A stretch of DNA of 64,000 bases from DTU015 sp964641455 (lineage in GTDB: Bacteria; Bacillota; Sulfobacillia; Fermentithermobacillales; Fermentithermobacillaceae), in contig CAZXLH010000004.1 of assembly GCA_964641455.1 (NCBI GenBank), forward strand, positions 22,074 to 86,073. Direction: 5' to 3'. A program made the translations under genes and the position numbers. Below, piece by piece: positions 34,212 through 43,434 of the stretch. The first letter of the stretch is position 1. Every line of letters starts with the position of its first letter. The notes beneath the pieces are model-generated. The model saw only the letters and a program-made list of their open reading frames with translations, was not told the DNA's origin and made no database searches.

Positions 34212-35981
34212 TTACTGAGTCTCATCCCTGGATTCGTCACGTATTGCGGCCATAATCTCTTCGAATTCTTTAGGCCACTCTGCTTCCTTGACCACTCTGG
34301 CTCTTCCAATTCGCTCTCTGACTTTCATTTCGAGAACTCTTTCAAGTTTGACACCTTTTTCCAAAAGACGCATTCCATTGTGATGGAACTCAAGTATGAT
34401 TTTGAGAATGCCATATTGTTTTTCCTGAGAACAGTACGTGTCTATCTCATGGAACGCACTCTGATACAAAAAGTCTTCCCGCAAAGACTTGGCTGTTTCA
34501 AGAACCATCCTCTGCCTATCAGAAAGCGAATCCAAACCTACAAGCCTCACTATTTCCAAGAGCCCGTCTTCTTCCTGGAGAATCGCCATGGCTTCGTCGC
34601 GCATATCCGGAAAATCCCTTCCAACGGTTTCCCTGAAATACGGGTCTAACCTGTCAGCATAAAGGGAGTAACTGTTAAGCCAGTTAATAGCAGGGAAGTG
34701 CTTTCTTGCAGCCAGCCTGTCATCAAGCCCCCAGAACACCTTAACAATGCGCAAAGTTGACTGGGTTACAGGTTCAGACAAGTCACCGCCCGGAGGCGAT
34801 ACTGCTCCAATTGCGCTCAGCGCCCCGTAACGTTCACCGGAGCCAAGCACTTGAGCTTTTCCTGCTCTTTCATAGAATTCTGAAAGCCTTGAGCCAAGAT
34901 ACGCAGGATATCCTTCTTCACCCGGCATTTCTTCCAGGCGCCCGGATATTTCCCTCAGCGCCTCAGCCCATCGCGAGGTTGAGTCTGCCATCAAGGCAAC
35001 ATCGTAGCCCATATCCCTGTAGTATTCAGCAATGGTTATACCTGTGTAAACCGATGCTTCACGGGCTGCAACAGGCATGTTCGACGTATTTGCCACAAGA
35101 ATGGTACGCTCCATAAGCGGCCGCCCGGTAGCCGGATCTATGAGTTCAGGGAATTCCATGAGCACGTCGGTCATCTCGTTTCCTCGTTCGCCGCAGCCTA
35201 CATATACGATAATATCGGCATTGGCCCATTTGGCCAGCTGGTGTTGAATAACTGTCTTTCCGCTTCCAAACGGCCCGGGAACACAAGCCGTGCCTCCTTT
35301 TGCTATAGGAAAGAAAGCATCTATTACTCTTTGTCCTGTAATCAGGGGTTCTGAAGGCGGAAGTTTGTCCTTTACAGGCCTCGGCCTACGCACAGGCCAC
35401 CTTTGAAGTAAGGTTACTTCATTGTCGCCCTGATCGGTTTCAAGAACACAAACAGCTTGCGTAACTGCAAATTCGCCTTCACTGATAGACTTCACCACGG
35501 CCTTGCCTACTTCAGGTGGCACCAAAACCTTGTGTTCAACAACAGGTGATTCCTGGACAGTCCCAAGAATGTCACCGGAAGTTACGGCCTGGCCTTTCTC
35601 AACCAACGGCACAAAATGCCACTTGTTTTCCCTATCAAGCCCGGGAGCCTCCAGCCCACGGGCAATAAAGTCTCCGGCCATTTCGGCCAGAACATCAAGG
35701 GGCCTTTGAATTCCATCAAATATTGATCCTATTAACCCCGGCCCAAGTTCGACGCTTAGGGGAACACCTGTTGAAACCACTGGCTCGCCAGGGCCTACTC
35801 CTGATGTTTCCTCATATACCTGGATTGAAGCGGTATCGTCTTTAAGTTCAATAATTTCGCCGATAACTCTATTATCGCCAACCCGTACAACGTCGAACAT
35901 GCGGCAGCCGGCCATGCCGGAAGCTATCACTAAAGGCCCGGATACTTTAACAATCCGCCCTGTAATCTGGTTTTCTGCCAT
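34212..35981 (-). CDS. atpA: V/A-type ATP synthase subunit A (catalytic)
   Basis: Catalytic subunit A, 589 residues. It contains the non-homologous insert absent from F1-beta (about 115-190), Walker A GPFGSGKTV near 233, the GERGNEMTDVLMEFPEL motif near 257, and MADSTSRWAEALREISGRL with catalytic residues. This identifies a V/A-type rather than F-type enzyme. Located in the membrane-bound V1 head in the cytoplasm; works in synthesis or in ion pumping depending on metabolism. Confidence 0.98.
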   Translation of the reverse strand: MAENQITGRIVKVSGPLVIASGMAGCRMFDVVRVGDNRVIGEIIELKDDTASIQVYEETSGVGPGEPVVSTGVPLSVELGPGLIGSIFDGIQRPLDVLAEMAGDFIARGLEAPGLDRENKWHFVPLVEKGQAVTSGDILGTVQESPVVEHKVLVPPEVGKAVVKSISEGEFAVTQAVCVLETDQGDNEVTLLQRWPVRRPRPVKDKLPPSEPLITGQRVIDAFFPIAKGGTACVPGPFGSGKTVIQHQLAKWANADIIVYVGCGERGNEMTDVLMEFPELIDPATGRPLMERTILVANTSNMPVAAREASVYTGITIAEYYRDMGYDVALMADSTSRWAEALREISGRLEEMPGEEGYPAYLGSRLSEFYERAGKAQVLGSGERYGALSAIGAVSPPGGDLSEPVTQSTLRIVKVFWGLDDRLAARKHFPAINWLNSYSLYADRLDPYFRETVGRDFPDMRDEAMAILQEEDGLLEIVRLVGLDSLSDRQRMVLETAKSLREDFLYQSAFHEIDTYCSQEKQYGILKIILEFHHNGMRLLEKGVKLERVLEMKVRERIGRARVVKEAEWPKEFEEIMAAIRDESRDETQ

Positions 35982-35987
35982 GCCGCA

Positions 35988-36311
35988 TCATTCCTCTCCC
36001 TTGAACAAAATATCTGCGCCAATTGCTTTTTCTGCACGCTTGCGTAAAAGTTTCATACCAATACCTTGAGGTTTGCGTGCATCAGGCAAAATAGTGACTA
36101 TAGGTTTTGGCATGTCATATAAAGGTTCAAGATCTTTTTCAAGTACTTGCGCAATCTCCTCAGTAACAAACAAAATAGCATAGTCTCCTTCAACAATAGA
36201 TGAAAGCCCTTTGCGAGCCTCGCCTGGGCTGTCAGCAGGAAATGCAACGGCTCCGCTGGCCTTAAACCCCAAAATAGCGTCTCTTTGGCCTAACACTGCT
36301 ACCTTAGACAT
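35988..36311 (-). CDS. atpF: V/A-type ATP synthase subunit F
   Basis: Small stalk subunit with a Rossmann-like fold, 107 residues from ATG 36311: MSKVAVLGQRDAILGFKASG, then YAILFVTEEIAQ and a Pro-rich PKPIVTILPD segment. The open frame reaches 36341 but the earlier codons lie within atpC. The start overlaps the atpC stop by 8 bases. Confidence 0.93.
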   Translation of the reverse strand: MSKVAVLGQRDAILGFKASGAVAFPADSPGEARKGLSSIVEGDYAILFVTEEIAQVLEKDLEPLYDMPKPIVTILPDARKPQGIGMKLLRKRAEKAIGADILFKGEE

Positions 36312-37368
36312 AACTTTCACGCAACCTCTCTGATATCTCATTTTCCGGAATCAGAGACTGCTTTCCGGAAAGGATGATTCTAAGGTTCTTTACCTCAATT
36401 TCCCGGCCAAACACATATCCAAACACCGGTTCCGGGCCCAGGCAAACTGACCCGGCCTCGCGTACTATTTCAACAACGGTATTGTCACATTGTTTTTCCC
36501 ACTTGGTAAGAGACTGTTTTTGCTCTGCAAGCAATACACCCTGCTTTGCAAGGTTTTCCAATTGAGTTCCTTTGTAAACCCCGGCAATGTCTTGATAATC
36601 TCCAAGGTAGGCTTCTGCCAATTTAACCGGTTTTATGTTGCCCCCCAAAAGCACAATATTGCCAAAATCAGTGCCGGAAATCCCAAGAAGTTTTGCCCTG
36701 ATTGCCATTTTCAAATTAACGATGTCGATCTCTGATTTGATGAACTCAATAAGAGCCGGATACCCGTATTTCCTGTAAACTGATTCGGCCCACCCATAGT
36801 AGGACTTGTCTATCCAGCTATCTACTTCAAAAGGCGATAACCCGGAAAGCGCATCTCCTTTAGCCACCTGCCGGTACGTCCCGGCTATTTCAAGGCTTAC
36901 CTCATATGCACTCTCTGTTCTTGGGTCCGGTTCCTGTTCAAACCACATTGAAATACTTTCACCTTGATCGGCTTTAGTAAGTATTTCTTTTAAGTGATCC
37001 AGGGAAAGGTTCCCGAGTTCAGAGAAAGCCCCCGGTTCATCAGGAACCCCTAACAATTGAGCCTTAAGCAGCACTTTAAGGTTGTGAAAATCATAACGCG
37101 CTCTGTAAGCGGCAAGAACCATAGGTTCAGGCGCAAGCTTCATCATGCTATCGTGGGCATCCTTGACCGCCTCTTTGAGTGCGGTTTCGAAAAACGATGC
37201 ATCCTCAAGTTTTGATACATACGGGCCATAGAATGAATCTCTAAGTGTCATTAGCGCCGTTTCCAAATTGCCGGCATCTAAAATCTGGCTCAAGTCGCTC
37301 CTTGTGAGAAGCCCTTTTTCAATTATCCTAATGCGGCCTACAGGGCTTGCCCAAAGATAGTCTCTCAA
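36304..37368 (-). CDS. atpC: V/A-type ATP synthase subunit C
   Basis: The helical subunit C (d-like funnel) that couples the central shaft to the membrane ring. The 354-residue protein has three similar helical modules, with ALMTLRDSFYGPYVSKLED early, RYDFHNLKVLLKAQLLG near 115 and the related IDIVNLKMAIRAKLLGI near 225. TTG start overlapping the atpE stop as TTGA. Confidence 0.92.
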   Translation of the reverse strand: MRDYLWASPVGRIRIIEKGLLTRSDLSQILDAGNLETALMTLRDSFYGPYVSKLEDASFFETALKEAVKDAHDSMMKLAPEPMVLAAYRARYDFHNLKVLLKAQLLGVPDEPGAFSELGNLSLDHLKEILTKADQGESISMWFEQEPDPRTESAYEVSLEIAGTYRQVAKGDALSGLSPFEVDSWIDKSYYGWAESVYRKYGYPALIEFIKSEIDIVNLKMAIRAKLLGISGTDFGNIVLLGGNIKPVKLAEAYLGDYQDIAGVYKGTQLENLAKQGVLLAEQKQSLTKWEKQCDNTVVEIVREAGSVCLGPEPVFGYVFGREIEVKNLRIILSGKQSLIPENEISERLRESYV

Positions 37369-37985
37369 GGCTCATTCTCCTTCTCTGAAGCACCTTTAAA
37401 AAGAATCTGAGCCAATTCTGTTTCAAGGCCTTCCCTTATTAGGTTCAATATAGCCGGAAACGTCGCATTATCTGCGACCCCGCCTTTTCTTAATATGAAG
37501 CCGCCACCTAATTGCTCAGGAGTAAATGAAATCTTTAGATTGCTTGCTTTGCCCTGTTGTTTTAAAGCGCTTTGAGCCGCATCCCGGAAATCAGGGCCTA
37601 ACCGCCGGTTATCATGCTCACTTAGAATCAGTTCTTCTGTACCGTCAGATTTTTGCCCAATCAGATCCAGCAACATTGCCCGGTATTCTTCATCTGACAA
37701 ATTGGAAAACCACCGTAAGGCTTCGTCAAAGACCTGAGAGATGAGTTCCTGCTTCGCCCCAAGAATCATCTGTTTTTTTCGCATATCTCTTTGAGAAGCG
37801 GCAATGCTTTCAATTTGCGCTGCCTCGGTTCGAGCTTCGTCCAGAATCTTGGTTTCAAGCAAAGCAGCCTTTTCTTCGGCAGTTTTAATCTTTGACTCAG
37901 CCTCTGCCTTTGCAGAGGTAAGAATCTCTTCCTTTAGCAATGACGCTTTCTCGTCTATTCTTTTTAAAATGTCTTCCAAGGGCAT
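37365..37985 (-). CDS. atpE: V/A-type ATP synthase subunit E
   Basis: Peripheral stalk subunit E, 206 residues: a long N-terminal helix rich in Ala, Glu and Lys (about 5-100) for a right-handed coiled coil with subunit G/H, then a globular C-terminal domain with LGGGFILRKGGVADNATF. AGGGGG upstream. It overlaps atpC by 4 bases. Confidence 0.92.
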   Translation of the reverse strand: MPLEDILKRIDEKASLLKEEILTSAKAEAESKIKTAEEKAALLETKILDEARTEAAQIESIAASQRDMRKKQMILGAKQELISQVFDEALRWFSNLSDEEYRAMLLDLIGQKSDGTEELILSEHDNRRLGPDFRDAAQSALKQQGKASNLKISFTPEQLGGGFILRKGGVADNATFPAILNLIREGLETELAQILFKGASEKENEP

Positions 37986-37998
37986 CCACTATTTCCCC

Positions 37999-38559
37999 CT
38001 AGATCTTAACTGCAAACATAATCAATAGAATCGAAGCCAAAAGGCCCAATACAGCGTAAGTCTCAACCATAGCAGACAAAATCATGGCTTTTCCGGATTC
38101 TTCGGCATTTGCGGCCACAATATCCATACCTGCAAGCGAAACCCTTGCCTGGTAAAGCGCAGAGATCAAGCATGAAACTGCAGCAGGGACGCATGCAAAA
38201 AACATCTGCCATCCTTGCTCAAGAGAAAGCTGCAAAACAGCTTCGAAAGCGTTCATTCTCACCAGAACCAAAAAGCCTACCAAGAATCCATAAATCCCCT
38301 GGGTTCCCGGAAGAGCCTGTAAGAGGAGCAAGCGCCCGAACATGTCAGGATCTTCAGCAGTCATTCCGGAAGCTTTTTCGCCTGTGACTCCAACGCCTAC
38401 AATCGAGCCAATCCCACCCAGAAACACAGCGAGTCCGGCACCCATGAGCGCCAAAACGTTCCCACCCAATACCGGCCCAAAGAAAAGGCCTATGACTATC
38501 ATGATTATAAGAGACAAACTTCCCACAAGAAGCCAGTTTCCAACCATTCCTTTAAACAC
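37999..38559 (-). CDS. atpK: V/A-type ATP synthase proteolipid subunit K
   Basis: The ion-carrying rotor ring subunit, 186 residues. It has the double-hairpin form: four helices (about 35-60, 76-101, 116-145 and 157-186) with one carboxylate, E166 in MVETYAVLG. LPGTQGIYGF at 83-92 and Q137 complete a set that matches the Enterococcus hirae NtpK sodium ligands (L61, T64, Q65, Q110, E139) and Y68. An extra hydrophobic N-terminal segment (about 8-30) is not in NtpK. GTG start with GGGAGGG. Sodium coupling is inferred, not shown. Confidence 0.95.
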   Translation of the reverse strand: MFKGMVGNWLLVGSLSLIIMIVIGLFFGPVLGGNVLALMGAGLAVFLGGIGSIVGVGVTGEKASGMTAEDPDMFGRLLLLQALPGTQGIYGFLVGFLVLVRMNAFEAVLQLSLEQGWQMFFACVPAAVSCLISALYQARVSLAGMDIVAANAEESGKAMILSAMVETYAVLGLLASILLIMFAVKI

Positions 38560-38642
38560 AAATGTTCCCTCCCAGTCTGTCTTGCCCTTACTGTTGCTTC
38601 TTTTTGCTCATTTTTACACTTTGCGTAGAGTAACACTGATTT

Positions 38643-40631
38643 TCAGTCGGTTAGTGATACATTTTCCCGAACTTTCTTCAATGGCTTAAACGGCCGGCCA
38701 CCCCCCTCGAAAAACTGTGTGAAGAACTCAACGAACTGTAAACGTCCTGAATGGACAAAACTTCCAAGCGCGTTAATCGAAAGATTAAACAGGTGTCCGA
38801 TAGCGAGTATTACAGGGACAAAGACCCAACCTACTTTAGGCACCATAAGGACTACAAGTTTTGAAATTGTGTTTACAACCACGCCTATAACCGCACTGGC
38901 AAGCCCCAGGGCCAAAATACGGGCATACGACAAAGTGTTTGAAAAATAGTCGATAATAGAATACAACCCGCCTATACCAGAGAACGGTTTTAGCAAGATG
39001 TTTTTCTGGCGCCGTGAGCCTGAGTAAACAATCATAAGCGCTCCGGCGATCATGATGTAAAGCGGGATATCACTCTGGATTACACCTACTTTGGATGCAG
39101 CCCACAAAACGAGCCCGGGCAAAAACAGTACCCAGGAACCATGATCCACGATTCCGTCAACAACTTGCCCGTTTCGAACCGTTCCTATCATTTTGACAAT
39201 AATACCTACCCAAAGATGAGTAATCCCAAACAACAATGAAACCAAGAGAAGAGTCATTGGATCATTAATTGGGTCCAGCACTTGTAAGTTGCTTGTAAAC
39301 CGTTCAAATGCAGTACCCGGAAGAAACGCGGTAGGAAAATCTCCGAGCCAGCTTCCCATGAGCGCACCTGCAAAAAACGTAGACACGCCACAATACATCA
39401 AAAGCCTCATCAACCTGTCGTCTTCAAGGTTTTGAGTTTTTATAAACCTCCATGAAAACACAAAAAGCATAATGCCATATACTGCATCTCCCAGGCACAT
39501 GGCGAAGAAAACCCAGAAGAACGGCGCCAACCACGGAGTAGGGTCTATCTCATTATAATTTGGGTACCCGAATATATTGGTAACAGCTTCAAAAGGCCTT
39601 ATAATAGGATTGTTTTCAAGGTAAACCGGAACGTCATCATCAGGCCCCGGTTCTTCATCGATAACTTCTATATCTCTGAATTGCTTTAAACCATCCCTGA
39701 AAACATCAACCTCTTTAGCCTTTACATAGCCCTCAACCACCAAAGTAAAACGGGTTCTTGAAGCCTCTTTCCGGACCTGTGCAAGGTTTTGCTTGTCAAG
39801 GTAGTAGTCTGTGAGTGCAAGCACATCCATAAGGCCCTGGGCCATTTCAGTGTCTTTGGCCAAAATATCTTCCCGCTCTTTTTCCAGTTCCAATAGCTTG
39901 TGTCGGATGTTCTCGCAAATATCAGAAACAAGCCCTGTTTCTGAATACCCCTCTGCTTCCCTTGCAAGATCTACAGAAGAACCTCCCAAAGCAGCTATCA
40001 AAGAACTAAGCGGCGAACCCTGCTGATCCTGGCCTGAAAATACAACTAACCAAACCCCGGCTTGCCCGCGATCTTCCCAAATCACTTTGCAGTATACGCC
40101 TCTTGATGATAAATCCGAGCGATCTGCAGGCAAGGCAGGCACAGGAAGCACTGCCAAACCGGTTTCGCAAGTTCTGGTTGCTCCTATTTCACTAATGGGA
40201 ATATCAAGCTGTTTCCAGGGTTCAAAAACTTCGGCTTTTTGCTCCAATTCGCTGATTTGTTTTTTGATGTCGCCAAGCCTGGTGTCATGCTCTTTTACTT
40301 TTGCAAATACCTGTGGCACGTCATGTTTGGCAACTGCATTTTGAAATTCTGCATGTGACATCTCCGGCTTTTTTCCGGTAAACATATCAATGAAACTTTT
40401 TTCGATGGTATTATACCGTTCAAAATAAGACTTAATCTCAGCCAACTGGGAAAGCCGCTCAACATACTCAGGAGTCTCTGCATCAAACCCGATTTCCACT
40501 GCCTCCTCGCCGGTTACCGCAGTAGATTTGGAAATATGCATAAGCCCCATATCCCTCAACGCTTCAAAAAGAGGGCCTTCAAGTTCCTCATATGCCAGTA
40601 TGGTGATTTTCCGCATTCTTGCAACAGCCAT
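38643..40631 (-). CDS. atpI: V/A-type ATP synthase subunit I (a subunit)
   Basis: The stator subunit that provides the ion half-channels, 662 residues. The N-terminal cytoplasmic part (1-345) includes coiled coils that bind the peripheral stalks. The C-terminal part has seven or eight transmembrane helices with PWLAPFFWVFFAMCLGDAVYG near 370-390 and the conserved Arg in SNTLSYARILALGLA near 580, essential for ion transfer. The SD is weak (GGCGAG 3 bases away). Confidence 0.95.
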   Translation of the reverse strand: MAVARMRKITILAYEELEGPLFEALRDMGLMHISKSTAVTGEEAVEIGFDAETPEYVERLSQLAEIKSYFERYNTIEKSFIDMFTGKKPEMSHAEFQNAVAKHDVPQVFAKVKEHDTRLGDIKKQISELEQKAEVFEPWKQLDIPISEIGATRTCETGLAVLPVPALPADRSDLSSRGVYCKVIWEDRGQAGVWLVVFSGQDQQGSPLSSLIAALGGSSVDLAREAEGYSETGLVSDICENIRHKLLELEKEREDILAKDTEMAQGLMDVLALTDYYLDKQNLAQVRKEASRTRFTLVVEGYVKAKEVDVFRDGLKQFRDIEVIDEEPGPDDDVPVYLENNPIIRPFEAVTNIFGYPNYNEIDPTPWLAPFFWVFFAMCLGDAVYGIMLFVFSWRFIKTQNLEDDRLMRLLMYCGVSTFFAGALMGSWLGDFPTAFLPGTAFERFTSNLQVLDPINDPMTLLLVSLLFGITHLWVGIIVKMIGTVRNGQVVDGIVDHGSWVLFLPGLVLWAASKVGVIQSDIPLYIMIAGALMIVYSGSRRQKNILLKPFSGIGGLYSIIDYFSNTLSYARILALGLASAVIGVVVNTISKLVVLMVPKVGWVFVPVILAIGHLFNLSINALGSFVHSGRLQFVEFFTQFFEGGGRPFKPLKKVRENVSLTD

Positions 40632-40677
40632 AAACTCGCCGCATGGCCAACAAAGGCAATCCTGCGGCTTCCCCCTT

Positions 40678-40995
40678 TCACACCGCTTCTAAAATTCGGT
40701 CCACAACAAGCCTGACTGCATCTTCAAAATTGTTAGACGCCACCTGCTTAATCTTATCAATTTCAGCCTGAGCTTCATTTACAGCGCTTTTTAGTGCAGA
40801 GTCTGCAACTTGCTTAGCGCCCTCAATTGTTTCGCCGGCTTTGGTTTGAGCTTTTTGTTCAGACTCGGCAGCAATCTGCTCAGCCTTCTTATCTGCCTCA
40901 TCTAACAGATTGCCGGCTTCCAATCTTGCCTGTTCAATCTCTGCTTCTGCCTTTTTCTCAGTCTCAAGTATAATATCAAGTTCTTTTTTGGCCAC
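40678..40995 (-). CDS. atpH: V/A-type ATP synthase peripheral stalk subunit G/H
   Basis: A 105-residue almost pure coiled-coil protein (KKAEAEIEQARLEAGNLLDE-type repeats), pairing with subunit E in the peripheral stalk. GTG start. It is the first gene of the ATPase operon, 42 bp after wecB, so the two may share a transcript. The order H-I-K-E-C-F-A-B-D is the same as in Thermus. Confidence 0.88.
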   Translation of the reverse strand: MAKKELDIILETEKKAEAEIEQARLEAGNLLDEADKKAEQIAAESEQKAQTKAGETIEGAKQVADSALKSAVNEAQAEIDKIKQVASNNFEDAVRLVVDRILEAV

Positions 40996-41037
40996 CCAAT
41001 CCCGCGCTTTATTCGTTACAGGCGCGGTCTCCCTCCT

Positions 41038-42219
41038 TTAACGAAATGTTTCAAGTTCGTCCGGCTCTTCACCGGATAAACCATACCAATATAACAAGGC
41101 TCCGGCAATTCTTTGAGCAGCACGCCCATCACCAAAGGGACTTCTGGCCGTGGCCATCTGCTTATACCTTTCTATATTGTCTAACAAATCATTAACTGTG
41201 TCTATAATCAGGCGTTTGTCAGTTCCAACCAAAGTGACGGTGCCTGCTTCAATAGCCTCAGGCCGTTCTGTCTTTTCCCTGCACAATACCACAGGGACGC
41301 CAATAGCAGGGGCTTCTTCCTGAATTCCGCCTGAATCAGAAACAACCAGGTAAGCGCGTTTGACAAGATTTACATAATCTGAATAATCCAAAGGATCGAA
41401 TAACGTTACGTTATCTATTCCGCCGAGGTGCCTCAAAATAGGCTCACGGGCATTTGGGTTCTTGTGAACCGACACCAGAAGCCTTACATCTTGCTTTCTT
41501 TGCTTTGCAATACAGGCAAGCGCCTGACAGATGTTTTCCATTCCCTGGCCGAAATTTTCCCGCCTATGTACTTCCACCACTATTGTGCGAACCTTCTCCC
41601 GGCCGCTTGCATCCAAAGCGTTAAGCGTTCTGTTTTTGAAAACATAATCATCTTTTACTGTCATGAAAAGCGCATCTATTGCTGTGTTACCGGTAACAAA
41701 TACCGATTCTTCAGGAATGCCTTCGTGCAAAAGATTGTCTTTGGCCCTCTGTGTAGGTGCAAAGTGGATATCGGATATAAGCCCGGCAATGCGTCTGTTA
41801 ATCTCCTCAGGAAAAGGGGCATATTTGTCGCCGGTCCTGAGCCCTGCCTCTACATGCCCGCAAGGAATTTTCTGATAGTAAGCAGCCAAAGCGCTGGCTG
41901 CAGTGGTAGCAGTGTCGCCATGAACCAGGATCATGTCCGGGCGTTCTTGTTTTAGAACAGGCGTAAGCCGCTCAAGTACCCTTATAGTGGTTTCATCCAG
42001 GCTCTGGCGTGGCTTCATTATGTTAAGATCGTAGTCTTCCTTAACGCCGAAATGCTGCATTACCTGGTCAAGCATTTCACGGTGTTGAGCAGTAACGGCG
42101 ACCCGTGAGACTATTTTTGGAAACCGGTTCCTAAGTTCAATCACAACCGGAGCCATTTTTATAGCCTCCGGACGTGTACCGAAAACAGACAACACTTTTA
42201 TGCTTTTGCCAAGCAACAA
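41038..42219 (-). CDS. wecB: UDP-N-acetylglucosamine 2-epimerase (non-hydrolysing)
   Basis: Makes UDP-ManNAc for wall polymers, cytoplasmic. The family motifs are VLSVFGTRPEAIKMAPVV, TAQHREMLDQV, GDTATTAASALAAYY, EAGLRTGD and SDSGGIQEEAP. AAAGGTG suits a TTG at 42219 rather than the GTG at 42228, giving about 393 residues. With tagO upstream and tagA at 4 kb it forms a teichoic-acid-like route; in many Firmicutes it lies just before the ATP synthase operon, as here. Confidence 0.96.
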   Translation of the reverse strand: MLLGKSIKVLSVFGTRPEAIKMAPVVIELRNRFPKIVSRVAVTAQHREMLDQVMQHFGVKEDYDLNIMKPRQSLDETTIRVLERLTPVLKQERPDMILVHGDTATTAASALAAYYQKIPCGHVEAGLRTGDKYAPFPEEINRRIAGLISDIHFAPTQRAKDNLLHEGIPEESVFVTGNTAIDALFMTVKDDYVFKNRTLNALDASGREKVRTIVVEVHRRENFGQGMENICQALACIAKQRKQDVRLLVSVHKNPNAREPILRHLGGIDNVTLFDPLDYSDYVNLVKRAYLVVSDSGGIQEEAPAIGVPVVLCREKTERPEAIEAGTVTLVGTDKRLIIDTVNDLLDNIERYKQMATARSPFGDGRAAQRIAGALLYWYGLSGEEPDELETFR

Positions 42220-42254
42220 ATTCCACACCTTTCAATCGCTGTGTCAAAAAACTC

Positions 42255-43319
42255 CTAACCCGGCCGCTTTGACTTGGTTTTGCGGGAACCAGGTTCGTGC
42301 TTTTTTGCAGGCATGGTTAGGATACCCAATTTATGGGCTGCGAGAAAAATTCCCAGAACTGCCAAGCCTGCAATAGGCCCGCTTCCTGCAACCGGAAGAA
42401 ACGTTGAAAACAAACCAAGCAGCCCAAATGCCGCCGTGACCAGATAAATGGCAACCACTGCCTTCTTTTGGCTTAAGCCAAGTTCAAGCAAACGATGGTG
42501 AATGTGATCGTGGTCGGCACGGGATACAGGTTGTCCCAATGCACTCCGCCTTATGATTGCAAATGCAGCGTCTGATATTGGGACCAAAAGGGCAAGAATA
42601 GGGGCAAATACTGCCATGGCAACCGTTGATTTCACCAACCCTTGGACAGCCAGTACAGAAAGGGCCAACCCAAGGTACATTGCACCTGCGTCGCCCATAA
42701 AAATTGATGCAGGGTGGAAATTGTACGGCAAAAACCCCAGTACTCCGCCTGCTATGGCGGCAGCGGCTAAACTAACGGAAGGCACACCGGCCCTTGCTGA
42801 AACAAACACAGTTACCAAAGCTGTAATGCCGGATATTCCGGCTGCCAAACCATCCAGCCCGTCAGACAGGTTAATTAGGTTTTCGAAAGATACAACCCAC
42901 AATACGGTGAGAGGAATTGCAAAAGGCCCTATAAACCGGATTGTCCCTGTAAACGGGTCTGTCATAAACGTTATGTCAACCCCGAAAGCAACCACAACTA
43001 AGGCAGATCCAAACTGCCCCAGAATCTTCTGCCACGGTTTGAGCGTATAGAGGTCATCTATGATTCCTACCATTAAAATGAAAAGCCCGCCAAAGATTAT
43101 GCCTTGTTGGGTAGCTTTATCTTGAGGGCCCGTAATTAAAATAGCAGCAACCGATGCTGCATATATAGCCACGCCGCCCAGGTACGGTACCGGGCGGGTG
43201 TGAACACTGCGTTCGTTAGGATGAGCCATAGCGCCAAACTTGCGCGCCAGGGCCCGAACCAACGGGGTTAGGACAATGGCCAGTAAGAATGCTATCACAA
43301 ATGCAATCAACGCCTGCAA
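42255..43319 (-). CDS. tagO: Undecaprenyl-phosphate GlcNAc-1-phosphate transferase (TagO/WecA family)
   Basis: Integral membrane enzyme that starts teichoic acid or wall polymer synthesis on undecaprenyl phosphate. The 354-residue protein has about ten transmembrane helices and family motifs: VPYLGGVAIY, GIIDDLYTLKPW with the Asp pair, NLSDGLDGLAAG, FMGDAGAMYLG and DHDHIHHRLLELG. The C-terminus is basic. TTG start with TAGGAG. Confidence 0.93.
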   Translation of the reverse strand: MQALIAFVIAFLLAIVLTPLVRALARKFGAMAHPNERSVHTRPVPYLGGVAIYAASVAAILITGPQDKATQQGIIFGGLFILMVGIIDDLYTLKPWQKILGQFGSALVVVAFGVDITFMTDPFTGTIRFIGPFAIPLTVLWVVSFENLINLSDGLDGLAAGISGITALVTVFVSARAGVPSVSLAAAAIAGGVLGFLPYNFHPASIFMGDAGAMYLGLALSVLAVQGLVKSTVAMAVFAPILALLVPISDAAFAIIRRSALGQPVSRADHDHIHHRLLELGLSQKKAVVAIYLVTAAFGLLGLFSTFLPVAGSGPIAGLAVLGIFLAAHKLGILTMPAKKHEPGSRKTKSKRPG

Positions 43320-43434
43320 ACTCTCCTACCCCTTTCAGTACCATTTTTTTCAGGTGCTGTTTTTGATAACATCATTAACTAACGGCATTTGATCGAGTCT
43401 ATTCTAACCAACCCAACTCAGACAAGTCAATTGC

